From the NCBI GenBank assembly GCA_004195025.1, contig SGBB01000003.1, positions 62,001-126,000 of the forward strand: a stretch of DNA of 64,000 nt, written 5' to 3'. Of this stretch, positions 55,275 to 64,000 are shown piece after piece. The notes beneath the pieces were generated by a model. It did no database searches and was not told the DNA's origin. It was given only the letters and a program-made list of their open reading frames with translations. This DNA comes from Candidatus Acidulidesulfobacter diazotrophicus (GTDB taxonomy: Bacteria; SZUA-79; Acidulodesulfobacterales; Acidulodesulfobacteraceae). The translations under genes were made by a program, and so were the position numbers. Position 1 is the stretch's first letter, and each line of letters starts with the position of its first letter.

Positions 55275-55808
55275 TTAAGAAAATTCTTTTAATAATTCAT
55301 CTAAGAAACCTTTTTTCTCAAGAATAAAATCTATCATTTCCCTTACAGCGCCCTGTCCGCCGCGGTTTTTTGCAGTTATTGAAGCAAAATTTTTCACGTA
55401 AACGGGGGCTTCAGGAACACTTGCAGAAAGACCTGCGTATTTCAAAAGTTCTATATCTACTATATCATCGCCCATATAAAAAACATTTTGAAAATTTAAA
55501 CCGTAATTAATCAAAATAGTTTTTACGCTGTTAAATTTATCTGTGCAGCCTTCTATATAAAAATCAATACCTAACTCCTCGCTTCTTTTTTTTGCTGCAC
55601 AGCTTTTTCTTGCCGATATAAACCCGACGATGAGATTGAATTTTTTTGCCAATTTTATACCTGCTCCGTCATGGGCAAAAAAACATTTTATTTCTTCTCC
55701 CGACTCGGACATATATATTTTGCCGTCTGTCAATATACCGTCAATATCAAAAATTAAAATTTTAATATCCGAATAATTAAAATTTTTTATATTATTTGCA
55801 TTATTCAT
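55275..55808 (-). CDS. kdsC: 3-deoxy-manno-octulosonate-8-phosphatase
   Basis: KdsC removes phosphate from Kdo-8-P in LPS core synthesis. The 177-residue HAD phosphatase without a cap domain has motif I LIFDIDGILTDGKIYMSESG, motif II VGFISARKS and the C-terminal VFYMGDDIVDIELLKYAGLS, followed by ITAKNRGGQGAVREMIDFIL. The length is normal for the tetrameric bacterial enzyme. It sits between kdsD and lptC. The 290 bases before it hold nothing recognisable. Confidence 0.95.
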   Translation of the reverse strand: MNNANNIKNFNYSDIKILIFDIDGILTDGKIYMSESGEEIKCFFAHDGAGIKLAKKFNLIVGFISARKSCAAKKRSEELGIDFYIEGCTDKFNSVKTILINYGLNFQNVFYMGDDIVDIELLKYAGLSASVPEAPVYVKNFASITAKNRGGQGAVREMIDFILEKKGFLDELLKEFS

Positions 55809-56098
55809 ATTTTTTTTATAGTCAATTTGTTGTTTTAATCTTTTTTTAAATCTTATATTATATTTTTTAATAATTTAATTTTATTTATTAACTCATTTTA
55901 AATCAAGTACATCTACATCGTCTGCCTACTAACTTGTTTATTATCTTACTTATTAACATTTTGAGTTTCTAATAGTCTGCAAACCGTAAACGGCTTACTT
56001 GCTAACTTACTTATTTACAATACTTCACATATATAAAACTTAATTAGAGAAAAAAATTCCGTTTGCTTACTAACCGACTAACTAACTTATTTAATAAA

Positions 56099-57142
56099 TT
56101 AATAAGATGTTATGCCTGCTTTAATAATATCATGTATATGTATAACTCCGACGGGTTTCATATTGTCTTGTAATTCTATTGCAAAAAGAGAGGTAATTTT
56201 TAAATCTTCCATTTTTTTTAATGCGGTTGACAATAATGCTTCCGAAAGTATAACTTTAGGATTAGAAGTCATTATTTCCTTTGCGGTTTTTTGCCATACA
56301 TCCTGCTTAGATATAATTGCTCTTCGCAAATCACCGTCTACTATTATGCCTTTTAAGTTTCCGTGCGAATCGACTACACCGGTTAAACCTAATCTTTTTG
56401 AGGTCATTTCCATAACCGTTTCATTAATCATACTTGTTTCTTTTACTAAAGGAATATCATCTCCTTTATGCATTATATCTTTAACTTTTAAAAATTTTTT
56501 TCCTATCGAGCCGCCGGGATGAAGCCTTGCAAAATCTTCTTCAAGAAAATTTCTTTTTTTTAACAGACACATAGCAAGCGCATCGCCTATTGCAAGCTGC
56601 GCCGCAGTACTTGCGGTAGGCGCTATATTATACGGACATGCCTCCTTATCGACGGAAACATCAAAATAATAATCGGAAAGTTCAAAAAGAGGAGAATTTT
56701 TATTTCCGCAAAAAGATATTATCCCTGCTCCTATAAGTTTAATGCCCGGCAATATAGAAAGGAGTTCTTTTGTATATCCGCTGTTTGACAGTGCAATAAT
56801 TGCGTCATCGGACGATACCATGCCGAGATCTCCATGCGAAGCTTCGGCAGGATGCATAAAAAAAGACGGCGTGCCCGTGCTTGCAAGAGTAGAAGAAATT
56901 TTCTTAGCAATAATACCAGACTTACCCATGCCTGTAAGTATAACTTTTCCTTTAATATTATAAAGATAGTCCACAGCCTTTTGAAAATTGCCGTCAAGTC
57001 TGCCGATAAGATTCATAATAGAATCAGCCTCTATTTTAAGAACTTCGGAAGCTGTGGCGATTATTTCTGCATTTAAGCTATTCAATTTATCAATGTTTAA
57101 TTTTTTCATAACAACATAGTAATATTTAAATATTCGGACCAA
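56099..57142 (-). CDS. kdsD: Arabinose-5-phosphate isomerase (KpsF/GutQ/KdsD)
   Basis: KdsD makes arabinose-5-P from ribulose-5-P, the first substrate for Kdo. The SIS domain has KVILTGMGKSGIIAKKISST, ALSNSGYTKELLSILP and NIAPTASTAAQLAIGDALA, with LHPGGSIGKKFLKVKDIM leading to two CBS domains (~215-345). The product is 347 residues from the first ATG. An alternative ATG 12 codons later (MKKLNIDKL) matches usual family starts, and neither has a clear ribosome site. Confidence 0.94.
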   Translation of the reverse strand: MVRIFKYYYVVMKKLNIDKLNSLNAEIIATASEVLKIEADSIMNLIGRLDGNFQKAVDYLYNIKGKVILTGMGKSGIIAKKISSTLASTGTPSFFMHPAEASHGDLGMVSSDDAIIALSNSGYTKELLSILPGIKLIGAGIISFCGNKNSPLFELSDYYFDVSVDKEACPYNIAPTASTAAQLAIGDALAMCLLKKRNFLEEDFARLHPGGSIGKKFLKVKDIMHKGDDIPLVKETSMINETVMEMTSKRLGLTGVVDSHGNLKGIIVDGDLRRAIISKQDVWQKTAKEIMTSNPKVILSEALLSTALKKMEDLKITSLFAIELQDNMKPVGVIHIHDIIKAGITSY

Positions 57143-57313
57143 TATATATAAATGTATTATATATTATTATAATAATATATAAATTTAACAATATTAATTA
57201 ATATATTTATACATTGAAGCAAATTATTTATATTTTATTCTTGCAAATTTAATGCAATATAATATTATAACAAAATAATCGGTTAATATAAATTAATTAA
57301 TTAAGAGAGGATT

Positions 57314-58171
57314 TTATAATCGGCTGTTAGCAGCACTTTCCGCAATTGCAAAAATTGATTTTAAACCGTCTTCCAATGAAGATAAGTATAAAGAATTAGC
57401 AGAGTCGCTCTTTGCTTTCGGAGGATCGGGGTGTACTTCAAAAAACAAACCGTCTGCGCCAACGGCGGCCGCGGCTTTTGCAAGAGGTATTACATATTTT
57501 CTATCACCGCTTGAACAAGAACCTGAACCTCCGGGCAGCTGAACACTGTGCGTAGCATCATAAACGACAGGCACTCCAAGTTCTTTCATTATGATAATAG
57601 ACCTGAAGTCTACCACAAGATTGTTGTATCCAAAACTCACGCCTCTTTCCGTCAGCAATATTTTATTGTTCCCCGTATTTCTAATTTTTTGAATAATATT
57701 TACCGCATCCCATGGCGCCAAAAATTGTCCTTTCTTTATATTAATTATTTTATCCGTCTTAGAAGCTTCGACTATCAAATCGGTTTGGCGGGATAAAAAA
57801 GCCGGTATTTGAATAATATCGATAATATCTTTTACTTTTTCTATTTCCGAGATTCTATGAACATCGCTTAGCACCGGAATATTATATTTACTCTTTATTT
57901 CTGCAAGAATTTCAATTCCTTTTTCAACGCGTGGACCTCTGAAAGAATCAATGGAAGTCCTGTTTGCTTTATCGTAAGATGCTTTAAATATTAAATTAAA
58001 ACCAATATCTTCGGAAAGTTTTTTTAAAAAAGAAGCGCATAAATCAACTAATTCAAAACTTTCTATCACGCACGGACCTGCTATGATAAAAGGATAATCT
58101 TTATTAATATTTTTAAACCCTAAATGTTCTATTAAATCTTTTTTTGTAAAAGCATTTTCTAATAAATTCAT
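57314..58171 (-). CDS. kdsA: 3-deoxy-8-phosphooctulonate synthase
   Basis: KdsA condenses PEP with arabinose-5-P to Kdo-8-P. This 285-residue TIM-barrel enzyme shows FIIAGPCVIES, FKASYDKANRTSIDSFRGP and GVSFGYNNLVVDFRS. It also has PVVYDATHSVQLPGG and FFEVHPDPPKAKSDS, all family signatures. The residue in the early GPCVIES block is the metal-type Cys, so this is probably the metal-dependent class. pyrG lies 38 bases upstream and kdsD follows 171 bases downstream. Confidence 0.96.
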   Translation of the reverse strand: MNLLENAFTKKDLIEHLGFKNINKDYPFIIAGPCVIESFELVDLCASFLKKLSEDIGFNLIFKASYDKANRTSIDSFRGPRVEKGIEILAEIKSKYNIPVLSDVHRISEIEKVKDIIDIIQIPAFLSRQTDLIVEASKTDKIINIKKGQFLAPWDAVNIIQKIRNTGNNKILLTERGVSFGYNNLVVDFRSIIIMKELGVPVVYDATHSVQLPGGSGSCSSGDRKYVIPLAKAAAAVGADGLFFEVHPDPPKAKSDSANSLYLSSLEDGLKSIFAIAESAANSRL

Positions 58172-58209
58172 ATGTTATATATTTATTATATTTATTTTTA
58201 ACAATATTT

Positions 58210-59895
58210 TTATTGCTTTTTATATTTAACAGCCGCCGCAACAAATTCTTTAAATAATGGATGAGGCGACAATGGGGATGATTTAAATTCAGGATGAAAT
58301 TGGCAGCCAAGAAACCACCTGAGGTCGGATAATTCGCATATTTCAACCAATCTGCCGTCAGGGGAAAGTCCTGAAAATATAAACTTTCCGTCATTGAATA
58401 TTTCTTTATATTTATTATTAAATTCAAATCTATGCCTGTGCCTTTCAGAAATATAAACCGAACCGTCCTGATTTGTCCTTACAGTATTCTTATTATTGCC
58501 GTTATTTAGCGCCTTAGAATTTTTATAATAAATATTATAAGCAAGCGTATTTTTCTTAAGAACGCAGGGGTAAGCGCCAAGACGCATAGTTCCGCCCATT
58601 TTGCCTATATTTTTTTGGCTTTCCATTAAACTGATAACGGGATCAGGGGTATTTTCATTAAACTCTAAAGAATCTGCCTCTTTAAGACCTAAAACATTTC
58701 TGGCATATTCAACAGTCATGAGCTGCATTCCAAGACAAATACCGAAATAAGGAATATCGTTAGTTCGCGCATATTTTATAGCGTTAATCATACCCGTAAT
58801 ACCTCTTGAACCAAAACCGCCCGGGACTAAGATACCGCCGCAGCAAGATAATTTTTTAAGCGCTTCTTCAACTTTATCGCAGTCTCCTTCAAAATCTTCG
58901 GAATTAAAATACATAATATCTGCCGAGACATTGTTTGCAAGACCTCCATGAATCAAACTTTCATTTAAACTTTTATAAGATTCTTTAAGGTCGACATATT
59001 TTCCTATAATGCCGATTATCACAGAGCTTTTAGCATTTTTAAAACCCTTCGAAATTTTTGACCATGCGCTTAAATCGGGAGATTTCGCCCAAATATTCAA
59101 ATATTCGATGATTTTTGTATCAAGTCCCTGTTTATGCAAACTTAAAGGAACATCGTAAATGCTTTTTTCGTCTTTTGCGGTAATAACGGCATCCTGCTCT
59201 ACATTACAGAATAAAGCTATTTTAGCTCTAATATCGTCCGGAAGAATCCTATCTGCCCTGCATATTATTATATTAGGCTCTATCCCTATCGCCCTGAGTT
59301 CTTTCACGGAATGCTGGGTAGGTTTTGTTTTTAACTCATCCGCGGTATTAATATACGGCACAAGAGTAAGATGCACATAAAGAACATTCTCTCTGCCTTT
59401 ATCCAATTTAAATTGCCTTATTGCTTCAAGAAAAGGTAAGCTTTCAATATCTCCGACAGTTCCGCCTATTTCTATTATTGCAACATCTTTTTTTTCTGAA
59501 ACCTTAATGATATTTTTTTTAATCTGGTCTGTAATATGCGGAATAACCTGCACTGTTTTTCCAAGATAAATTCCTTTTCTTTCGTTATTTATAACGGTAT
59601 CATATACCTGTCCGCTGGTAAAATTATTCATTTTTGTCAAAGACAGAGAAGTGAACCTTTCGTAATGTCCTAAATCAAGGTCTGTCTCTGCTCCGTCGTC
59701 TGTTACAAAGACTTCTCCATGCTGAAACGGATTCATTGTACCCGGGTCAACATTTATATACGGATCAAGTTTCTGTATCGTAATACTCAAACCTCTTGCT
59801 TCCAGAAGAGCGCCTATAGAAGACGAAGCTATACCCTTGCCGAGACTTGAGACGACTCCTCCTGTTACAAATATATATTTTGTTTTACTATTCAT
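58210..59895 (-). CDS. pyrG: CTP synthase
   Basis: PyrG aminates UTP to CTP with glutamine. This 561-residue protein opens with [20 protein letters not shown] and has [20 protein letters not shown] in the synthetase domain. The class I amidotransferase domain has the Cys nucleophile in [11 protein letters not shown] and a late His-Pro-Glu in [10 protein letters not shown]. It is about 15 residues longer than usual, through an Asn-rich insert near residue 475. It overlaps dapB by 8 bases and precedes kdsA, which needs CTP downstream for CMP-Kdo. Confidence 0.97.
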   Translation of the reverse strand: MNSKTKYIFVTGGVVSSLGKGIASSSIGALLEARGLSITIQKLDPYINVDPGTMNPFQHGEVFVTDDGAETDLDLGHYERFTSLSLTKMNNFTSGQVYDTVINNERKGIYLGKTVQVIPHITDQIKKNIIKVSEKKDVAIIEIGGTVGDIESLPFLEAIRQFKLDKGRENVLYVHLTLVPYINTADELKTKPTQHSVKELRAIGIEPNIIICRADRILPDDIRAKIALFCNVEQDAVITAKDEKSIYDVPLSLHKQGLDTKIIEYLNIWAKSPDLSAWSKISKGFKNAKSSVIIGIIGKYVDLKESYKSLNESLIHGGLANNVSADIMYFNSEDFEGDCDKVEEALKKLSCCGGILVPGGFGSRGITGMINAIKYARTNDIPYFGICLGMQLMTVEYARNVLGLKEADSLEFNENTPDPVISLMESQKNIGKMGGTMRLGAYPCVLKKNTLAYNIYYKNSKALNNGNNKNTVRTNQDGSVYISERHRHRFEFNNKYKEIFNDGKFIFSGLSPDGRLVEICELSDLRWFLGCQFHPEFKSSPLSPHPLFKEFVAAAVKYKKQ

Positions 59896-60736
59896 GAGTA
59901 TTTTCTAAACCTAATACGTCTCTCATATCATAAAATCCTGCTTTTTTGCCTTTAATCCATAAAGCCGCTTTAATCGCGCCTCTTGCAAAATTATTTCGAG
60001 ATATTGCTTTATGCGTTATTTCTATAACTTCATCATTGCCTGCAAAAATTACTTTATGTTCGCCTATTATATCACCCGCCCTTACGGAAGATATACCTAT
60101 TTCATTTTCAAATCTTTCGCCTATTTCCCCGCATCTCCCATAAACGGCAGATTCTTTAAGGTCAAGTTTTCTTTCCTCTGCCACCGCATTGGCAAGCATT
60201 AACGCTGTTCCGCTCGGAGCATCTTTTTTATGTCTGTGATGCATTTCTATTATTTCGCAGTCATAATCCTTGCCTAAATATTTAGAAGTATTATAGATAA
60301 TATTTAATAAAACATTAATTCCGAGACTCATATTCCCCGATAAAACTACCGGCATATGTTTTGAATAGCCTGTTATTTTAGCAATATCTTCTTCGTTAAA
60401 TCCTGTTGAGCCTATAACTATCGGAACATTATACAGCATAGCTTCTTCAGCATGAACTAATGAAGACTGCCTTGAAGTAAAATCGATAATAACCCTGTTT
60501 TTTACAGACGACGTAAAATGAAGAGCTTCTTTTAAGGTAATAAATTTGCCGAAAGAGATTTTTTTATCTTCTATATCTTTAATATTTATCGGTTTTTTAG
60601 TTATATTTTCCGAATAATGAATATCAACGCCGCCGATAAATATAAGTTCTTGATATTGATCTTCTTCAATCAGAGAAATTATGGATTGTCCCATTTTACC
60701 GCTGCTGCCGCATACTATTACTGCTGTTTTATCCAT
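59888..60736 (-). CDS. dapB: 4-hydroxy-tetrahydrodipicolinate reductase
   Basis: DapB reduces the DapA product in the lysine/DAP route. The 282-residue protein has [19 protein letters not shown] (nucleotide loop), [27 protein letters not shown] and the catalytic [19 protein letters not shown] with [17 protein letters not shown]. It is 37 bases after dapA and overlaps the pyrG start by 8 bases, so it is translationally coupled to it. Confidence 0.97.
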   Translation of the reverse strand: MDKTAVIVCGSSGKMGQSIISLIEEDQYQELIFIGGVDIHYSENITKKPINIKDIEDKKISFGKFITLKEALHFTSSVKNRVIIDFTSRQSSLVHAEEAMLYNVPIVIGSTGFNEEDIAKITGYSKHMPVVLSGNMSLGINVLLNIIYNTSKYLGKDYDCEIIEMHHRHKKDAPSGTALMLANAVAEERKLDLKESAVYGRCGEIGERFENEIGISSVRAGDIIGEHKVIFAGNDEVIEITHKAISRNNFARGAIKAALWIKGKKAGFYDMRDVLGLENTHE

Positions 60737-60773
60737 TTATTTTAACCCTTTAAAAAATTAATTTAAAAATAGT

Positions 60774-61646
60774 TTAGATTATTCCATAATCCTTTAAGGC
60801 CTGATTTATCTTCTCAATTGTTGAACCTGCAGGCTCCGATAAAGGCAGTCTTATTTCATTCTCAATAAACCCCATAATATTTAAAGCTTTTTTAACTGGA
60901 ATAGGGTTTGTTTCTATAAACATAGCATGTATTAAAGGCAATAATTTAAAATTTAATTTTCTTGCGCTTTTATAATCGCCTTTAAAGCAATAATCTGCCA
61001 TAAGCGACATATCTTTAGGAGCAACATTTGAAACGGTAGATATTACGCCGTGTCCGCCTATTGCAATTATAGGCAGCGTCATTGCATCGTCACCCGACAG
61101 CAAATAAAAATCTTCAGGCGCGCTTCTTAAAATTGCCGTAACCTGCTCAATTGAGCCGCTTGCTTCTTTAATTCCTTTAATATTGTCAATCTTAGCAAGC
61201 ATTAGAACCGTTTCGGGTAAAATATTAACCGCGGTTCTAGTCGGAACATTATATAAAATTATAGGCAATTTTGCATTTTCTGCTATCTTCTTAAAATGAA
61301 GATAAAGACCTTCCTGCGTCGGCTTATTATAATATGGAGTAATTTGTAAATGCCCGTCTATATTAAGTTTTTCAGCTTCTTTTACAAGTTCAACCGCTTC
61401 ATTTGTGTTATTAGACCCTGTTCCTGCAAGAACTTTGACCCGCCCTGCAGCAAATTTTGCAGCCAGCTCAATAACTCTGATATGCTCTTCAAATGAAAGG
61501 GTAGCCGATTCCCCAGTACTTCCGCATGCTACAATCCCGCTCACTCCGTTTTTTATTTGAAATTCAATTAATTTTTCAAGGGAATTTTCATCTATCTTAT
61601 TTGACTTAAAAGGTGTAACGATAGCCGTATAAATTCCTTTAAACAT
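60774..61646 (-). CDS. dapA: 4-hydroxy-tetrahydrodipicolinate synthase
   Basis: DapA condenses pyruvate with aspartate semialdehyde. The 290-residue TIM barrel has GVSGIVACGSTGESATL, the Tyr of the triad in IILYNVPTRTAV (Y132) and the Schiff-base Lys in GIKEASGS (K160). Also seen are LLSGDDAMTLPIIAIGG and GVISTVSNVAP. The length is normal. It stands between lysA and dapB in the lysine segment. GGGAGAAAAGAT precedes the ATG. Confidence 0.97.
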   Translation of the reverse strand: MFKGIYTAIVTPFKSNKIDENSLEKLIEFQIKNGVSGIVACGSTGESATLSFEEHIRVIELAAKFAAGRVKVLAGTGSNNTNEAVELVKEAEKLNIDGHLQITPYYNKPTQEGLYLHFKKIAENAKLPIILYNVPTRTAVNILPETVLMLAKIDNIKGIKEASGSIEQVTAILRSAPEDFYLLSGDDAMTLPIIAIGGHGVISTVSNVAPKDMSLMADYCFKGDYKSARKLNFKLLPLIHAMFIETNPIPVKKALNIMGFIENEIRLPLSEPAGSTIEKINQALKDYGII

Positions 61647-61736
61647 ATCTTTTCTCCCGATAATTAATTAATTTGGCAATAAAATAATAATTAAAACAAT
61701 AACAATGTGTATAAACTACTATTTTATTAATATTAT

Positions 61737-62993
61737 TTATAATTTTAAGTCAGGAATATTTTCTTTTTCTATTAAATCCTCATACGTTTCACGTTTTCTT
61801 ATTATATAATACTTATCGCCGTCAACTAAAATTTCCGCCGCTCTAGGACGCGAATTATAATTTGAAGACATAGAAAATCCATATGCCCCTGCGCTGAGAA
61901 CCGCTAAAAAATCGCCTTCGTCAACAGAATGAAAAGTTCTTTCTTTTCCGAGAAAATCTGCGGATTCGCATATAGGACCGACAACATCGGCTTTTACTCT
62001 GGAACCTGTTTTTTTAATTACAGGGATAATTTCATGGTAAGCTTCATACAGGGCAGGACGTATCAAGTCATTCATTCCGCCGTCCACTATGACAAAATTT
62101 TTATGTCCAGTGCTTTTATTGTATATGACTTTTGTTATAAATGCTCCGCTATTGCCTACAATAACCCTGCCTGGTTCAAAAATCACCTTGCCTTTATATC
62201 CTCCGAGAATATCTTTAATAGAATTCATATATGTAGAAGGGTGCGGAGGCATTTCATTTTCGTAAGTTATACCGAGACCTCCGCCAAGATCTATAAATTG
62301 TATATTAAAACCTTTTTTATTTAATTTCAGCAGTAAATCTTTAATAATTTTTACCGCGTCATCAAAAGGAGCAACTTCGGTTAACTGAGAGCCTATGTGG
62401 CAATCAAGACCGACGGCTTCAATATTGTTTAATTTTTTGGCTTCTTCATAGCTTTCTAATGCGTGCTTAATATTAATACCGAATTTATTTTTCTTCATTC
62501 CTGTAGATATATAAGGATGCGTTTTAGGATCTACGTCGGGATTGACTCTAAAAGAAATTCTTGCTTTTTTCCCCATATTTTCTGCAATTTTATTTATAAG
62601 ATGCAGCTCGGACATAGATTCAATATTAAACATTAAAATATCGGAATTTAATGCAAATTCTATTTCACCTGCTGTTTTGCCTACGCCTGAATAAACAACT
62701 TTAGACGTATCAACGCCTGCTTTTATTGATCTGAATAATTCTCCTCCCGATACAATATCAGCTCCCCAGCCTAATTTAAACAAAACATTTAAAATTGCTA
62801 TATTAGAATTAGCTTTAACGCTAAAACACACAATAGAATCCATAATTTTTGAACTTTCATTAAAAGCTTTAAAATGTCTTTTAATAGTAGCTAATGAATA
62901 TAAGTAAAAAGGCGTCCCTGCTTCTTCCGCTATTTTTTTTACGGGAATGGATTCGCAATAAAGTTCATTATCTTTAAAAATAAAATCGTTCAT
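61737..62993 (-). CDS. lysA: Diaminopimelate decarboxylase
   Basis: The start used is the ATG at 62993 (complement of 62991-62993) because AAGGAA lies 9 bases upstream. The in-frame TTG at 63002 abuts that site and is rejected. The 418-residue PLP enzyme makes lysine from meso-DAP. It shows TPFYLYSLATIKRHFKAF, the PLP Lys in CFSVKANSN and GADIVSGGELFRSIKAG. Later blocks are GLDCHIGSQLTE, FIDLGGGLGITY and VVGPICESADFLG. Confidence 0.96.
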   Translation of the reverse strand: MNDFIFKDNELYCESIPVKKIAEEAGTPFYLYSLATIKRHFKAFNESSKIMDSIVCFSVKANSNIAILNVLFKLGWGADIVSGGELFRSIKAGVDTSKVVYSGVGKTAGEIEFALNSDILMFNIESMSELHLINKIAENMGKKARISFRVNPDVDPKTHPYISTGMKKNKFGINIKHALESYEEAKKLNNIEAVGLDCHIGSQLTEVAPFDDAVKIIKDLLLKLNKKGFNIQFIDLGGGLGITYENEMPPHPSTYMNSIKDILGGYKGKVIFEPGRVIVGNSGAFITKVIYNKSTGHKNFVIVDGGMNDLIRPALYEAYHEIIPVIKKTGSRVKADVVGPICESADFLGKERTFHSVDEGDFLAVLSAGAYGFSMSSNYNSRPRAAEILVDGDKYYIIRKRETYEDLIEKENIPDLKL

Positions 62994-63038
62994 ATTAAGC
63001 AATTCCTTTTTTTTGTATAATAATTATTAATTAATTAA

Positions 63039-64000
63039 TTACAATTTTCTTTCTACCACATAATCTGCAAGTTCTATTAAGCTTTCTTTCGTTATTGAAT
63101 TTTCAAATTTTCTCAAATTATATTTTGCTTTTTCTATTGATTGATTAGCTTTTTCGATAGTATATTCAATAGAATTATATTTGTTAATAAGTTTTAATAC
63201 ATTATTTAAATCGTTTTTCGTAATCTTTTTTTTGAATATTATCTCTTTAAAATCTTCTTTTTCCAGGTCGGTGCATCTTTCAAGAGTATGAATAACAGGT
63301 AATGTAATTTTACCTTCTTTTAAATCGTTTCCTATAAATTTTCCAAATTCTTTATTTTTAGAAGTATAGTCTAAAGTATCGTCCATTAGCTGAAAAGCTA
63401 TGCCGATATTTAAACCGTAATCATAAAGATTTTGTTCATATTTCAATTCAGCGTCTTTGCCTGATATAATAGCTCCCGCCTGTGAAGCGCATGCAAAAAG
63501 AACGGCTGTTTTTTTAATAATTATATCTAAATATTCGTCTTCGGTAGTATTAATATCTGCTGTTTTAACTAATTCTTTAACTTCGCCTTCAGCCATCAAT
63601 GTCGTAGCATTTGCATAAGCCGATATTATTTTTAGATTATTTATTTTTGAAAGTATCTCAAAAGATTTGGCAAATAAATAATCCCCTACTAAAACTGATG
63701 CTTCACTGCCAAACACTATATTGGCTGAACTCTGTCCTCTTCTTAAAAGAGCGCTGTCCACGACATCGTCGTGAAGAAGCGTAGCCGTATGGATAAATTC
63801 TATAACGGTAGCAAGCAATATATGATCTTCGCCAGTATATCCGCATAGTTTTGCGCAAAGCAAAACTAACGAAGGTCTTATTCTTTTACCTCCGCTTGAT
63901 ATAACGTATTTTGCAACTTTATTAATTAAAGGGGTTTCAGACATTAAATAAATATCAAATTGTTTTTCTACTTTATTTAAATCATCTTCTATAAAATTGA
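63039..64000 (-). CDS. ispB: Octaprenyl/polyprenyl diphosphate synthase (5'-truncated by the window edge)
   Basis: The reading frame stays open to the right edge. Upstream of the internal Met at 63944 the frame continues IEDDLNKVEKQFDIYL, which is normal family sequence, so the true start lies outside the window. Signatures are YVISSGGKRIRPSLVLLCAK, LLHDDVVDSALLRRG (first Asp-rich motif), GDYLFAKSFEI and IAFQLMDDTLDYTS (second). The enzyme elongates farnesyl-PP to the quinone side chain. Some members make C30-C50 products, so the chain length is open. Confidence 0.93.
   Translation of the reverse strand, partial: NFIEDDLNKVEKQFDIYLMSETPLINKVAKYVISSGGKRIRPSLVLLCAKLCGYTGEDHILLATVIEFIHTATLLHDDVVDSALLRRGQSSANIVFGSEASVLVGDYLFAKSFEILSKINNLKIISAYANATTLMAEGEVKELVKTADINTTEDEYLDIIIKKTAVLFACASQAGAIISGKDAELKYEQNLYDYGLNIGIAFQLMDDTLDYTSKNKEFGKFIGNDLKEGKITLPVIHTLERCTDLEKEDFKEIIFKKKITKNDLNNVLKLINKYNSIEYTIEKANQSIEKAKYNLRKFENSITKESLIELADYVVERKL

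Noticed and set aside
63039-63944. A complete polyprenyl synthase starting at 63944
   Set aside because: The frame is open further upstream and encodes typical family residues, so the real start lies beyond the window.

Overview
The window is strongly AT-rich chromosomal DNA from a Gram-negative bacterium. It carries lipid A/LPS genes (kdsA, kdsD, kdsC, lptA, lptB, lptC, lptF, lptG), sigma-54 (rpoN) with NtrC-class regulation, system II cytochrome c maturation (ResB/CcsA) and the DAP route to lysine. The gene order ispB-lysA-dapA-dapB-pyrG-kdsA-kdsD-kdsC-lptC-lptA-lptB-rpoN-hpf-rapZ resembles deltaproteobacterial (Desulfobacterota-type) genomes. A DsrE3-type protein and the low G+C would suit an acidophilic sulfur-cycling deltaproteobacterium, but the taxon cannot be fixed from this window. 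There are no rRNA or tRNA genes, no prophage, no CRISPR array and no transposase.

Layout. 1-10.5 kb is a loose accessory stretch: a HAD phosphatase, a globin-coupled HD-GYP protein, an MFS exporter, a nitroreductase, a lytic transglycosylase, a DsrE-like sulfur carrier with a nearby ArsR regulator, a TolC-type protein and an FmdB zinc ribbon. 10.8-20 kb, all on the minus strand, holds ispG-proS, a three-gene envelope glycosylation cassette (two glycosyltransferases and a UPF0104 membrane protein) and a polyamine operon speE-speB-pyruvoyl arginine decarboxylase. 20.5-27.5 kb has a HIT protein, a zinc-ribbon membrane protein, a DciA-like protein and the CIRCE-controlled hrcA-grpE-dnaK-dnaJ operon. 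27.6-30.2 kb is resB-ccsA.

30.3-37.9 kb is a nitrogen-control block (ntrY, ntrX, glnK, amt, NtrB-like kinase) with a good sigma-54 promoter before glnK. 38.3-43.3 kb has a PhnP-like hydrolase, then pseudo-receiver protein-nadC-birA-coaX. 43.9-46 kb is lptF-lptG. 46.4-49 kb is the methyl-cycle pair metK/ahcY. 49.3 kb to the end is the large envelope/sigma-54/lysine cluster. The last gene, ispB, runs off the right edge and has no start in the window.

How the parts connect: lptF/lptG lie apart from lptA/B/C, but together they supply most of the LPS export machine, and kdsA/C/D supply Kdo. rpoN in the window could serve the sigma-54 promoter before glnK. Arginine decarboxylase, agmatinase and spermidine synthase form a route from arginine to spermidine, apart from SAM decarboxylase, which is not here.

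The most unusual content is non-coding. Two MITE-like families with different terminal inverted repeats share an internal ATTCCC-N8-GGGAAT palindrome and account for nine copies or fragments. Other items are a further palindromic element at 14.4 kb, 3'-end gene duplications (76 bp at ntrX, 70 bp between the MBL gene and coaX), a perfect 10 x 13 bp array upstream of speE, and microsatellites abutting gene starts (including lptB, which must start at TTG). The most interesting proteins are the globin-coupled HD-GYP enzyme and a receiver-like protein that has lost its phospho-acceptor Asp.
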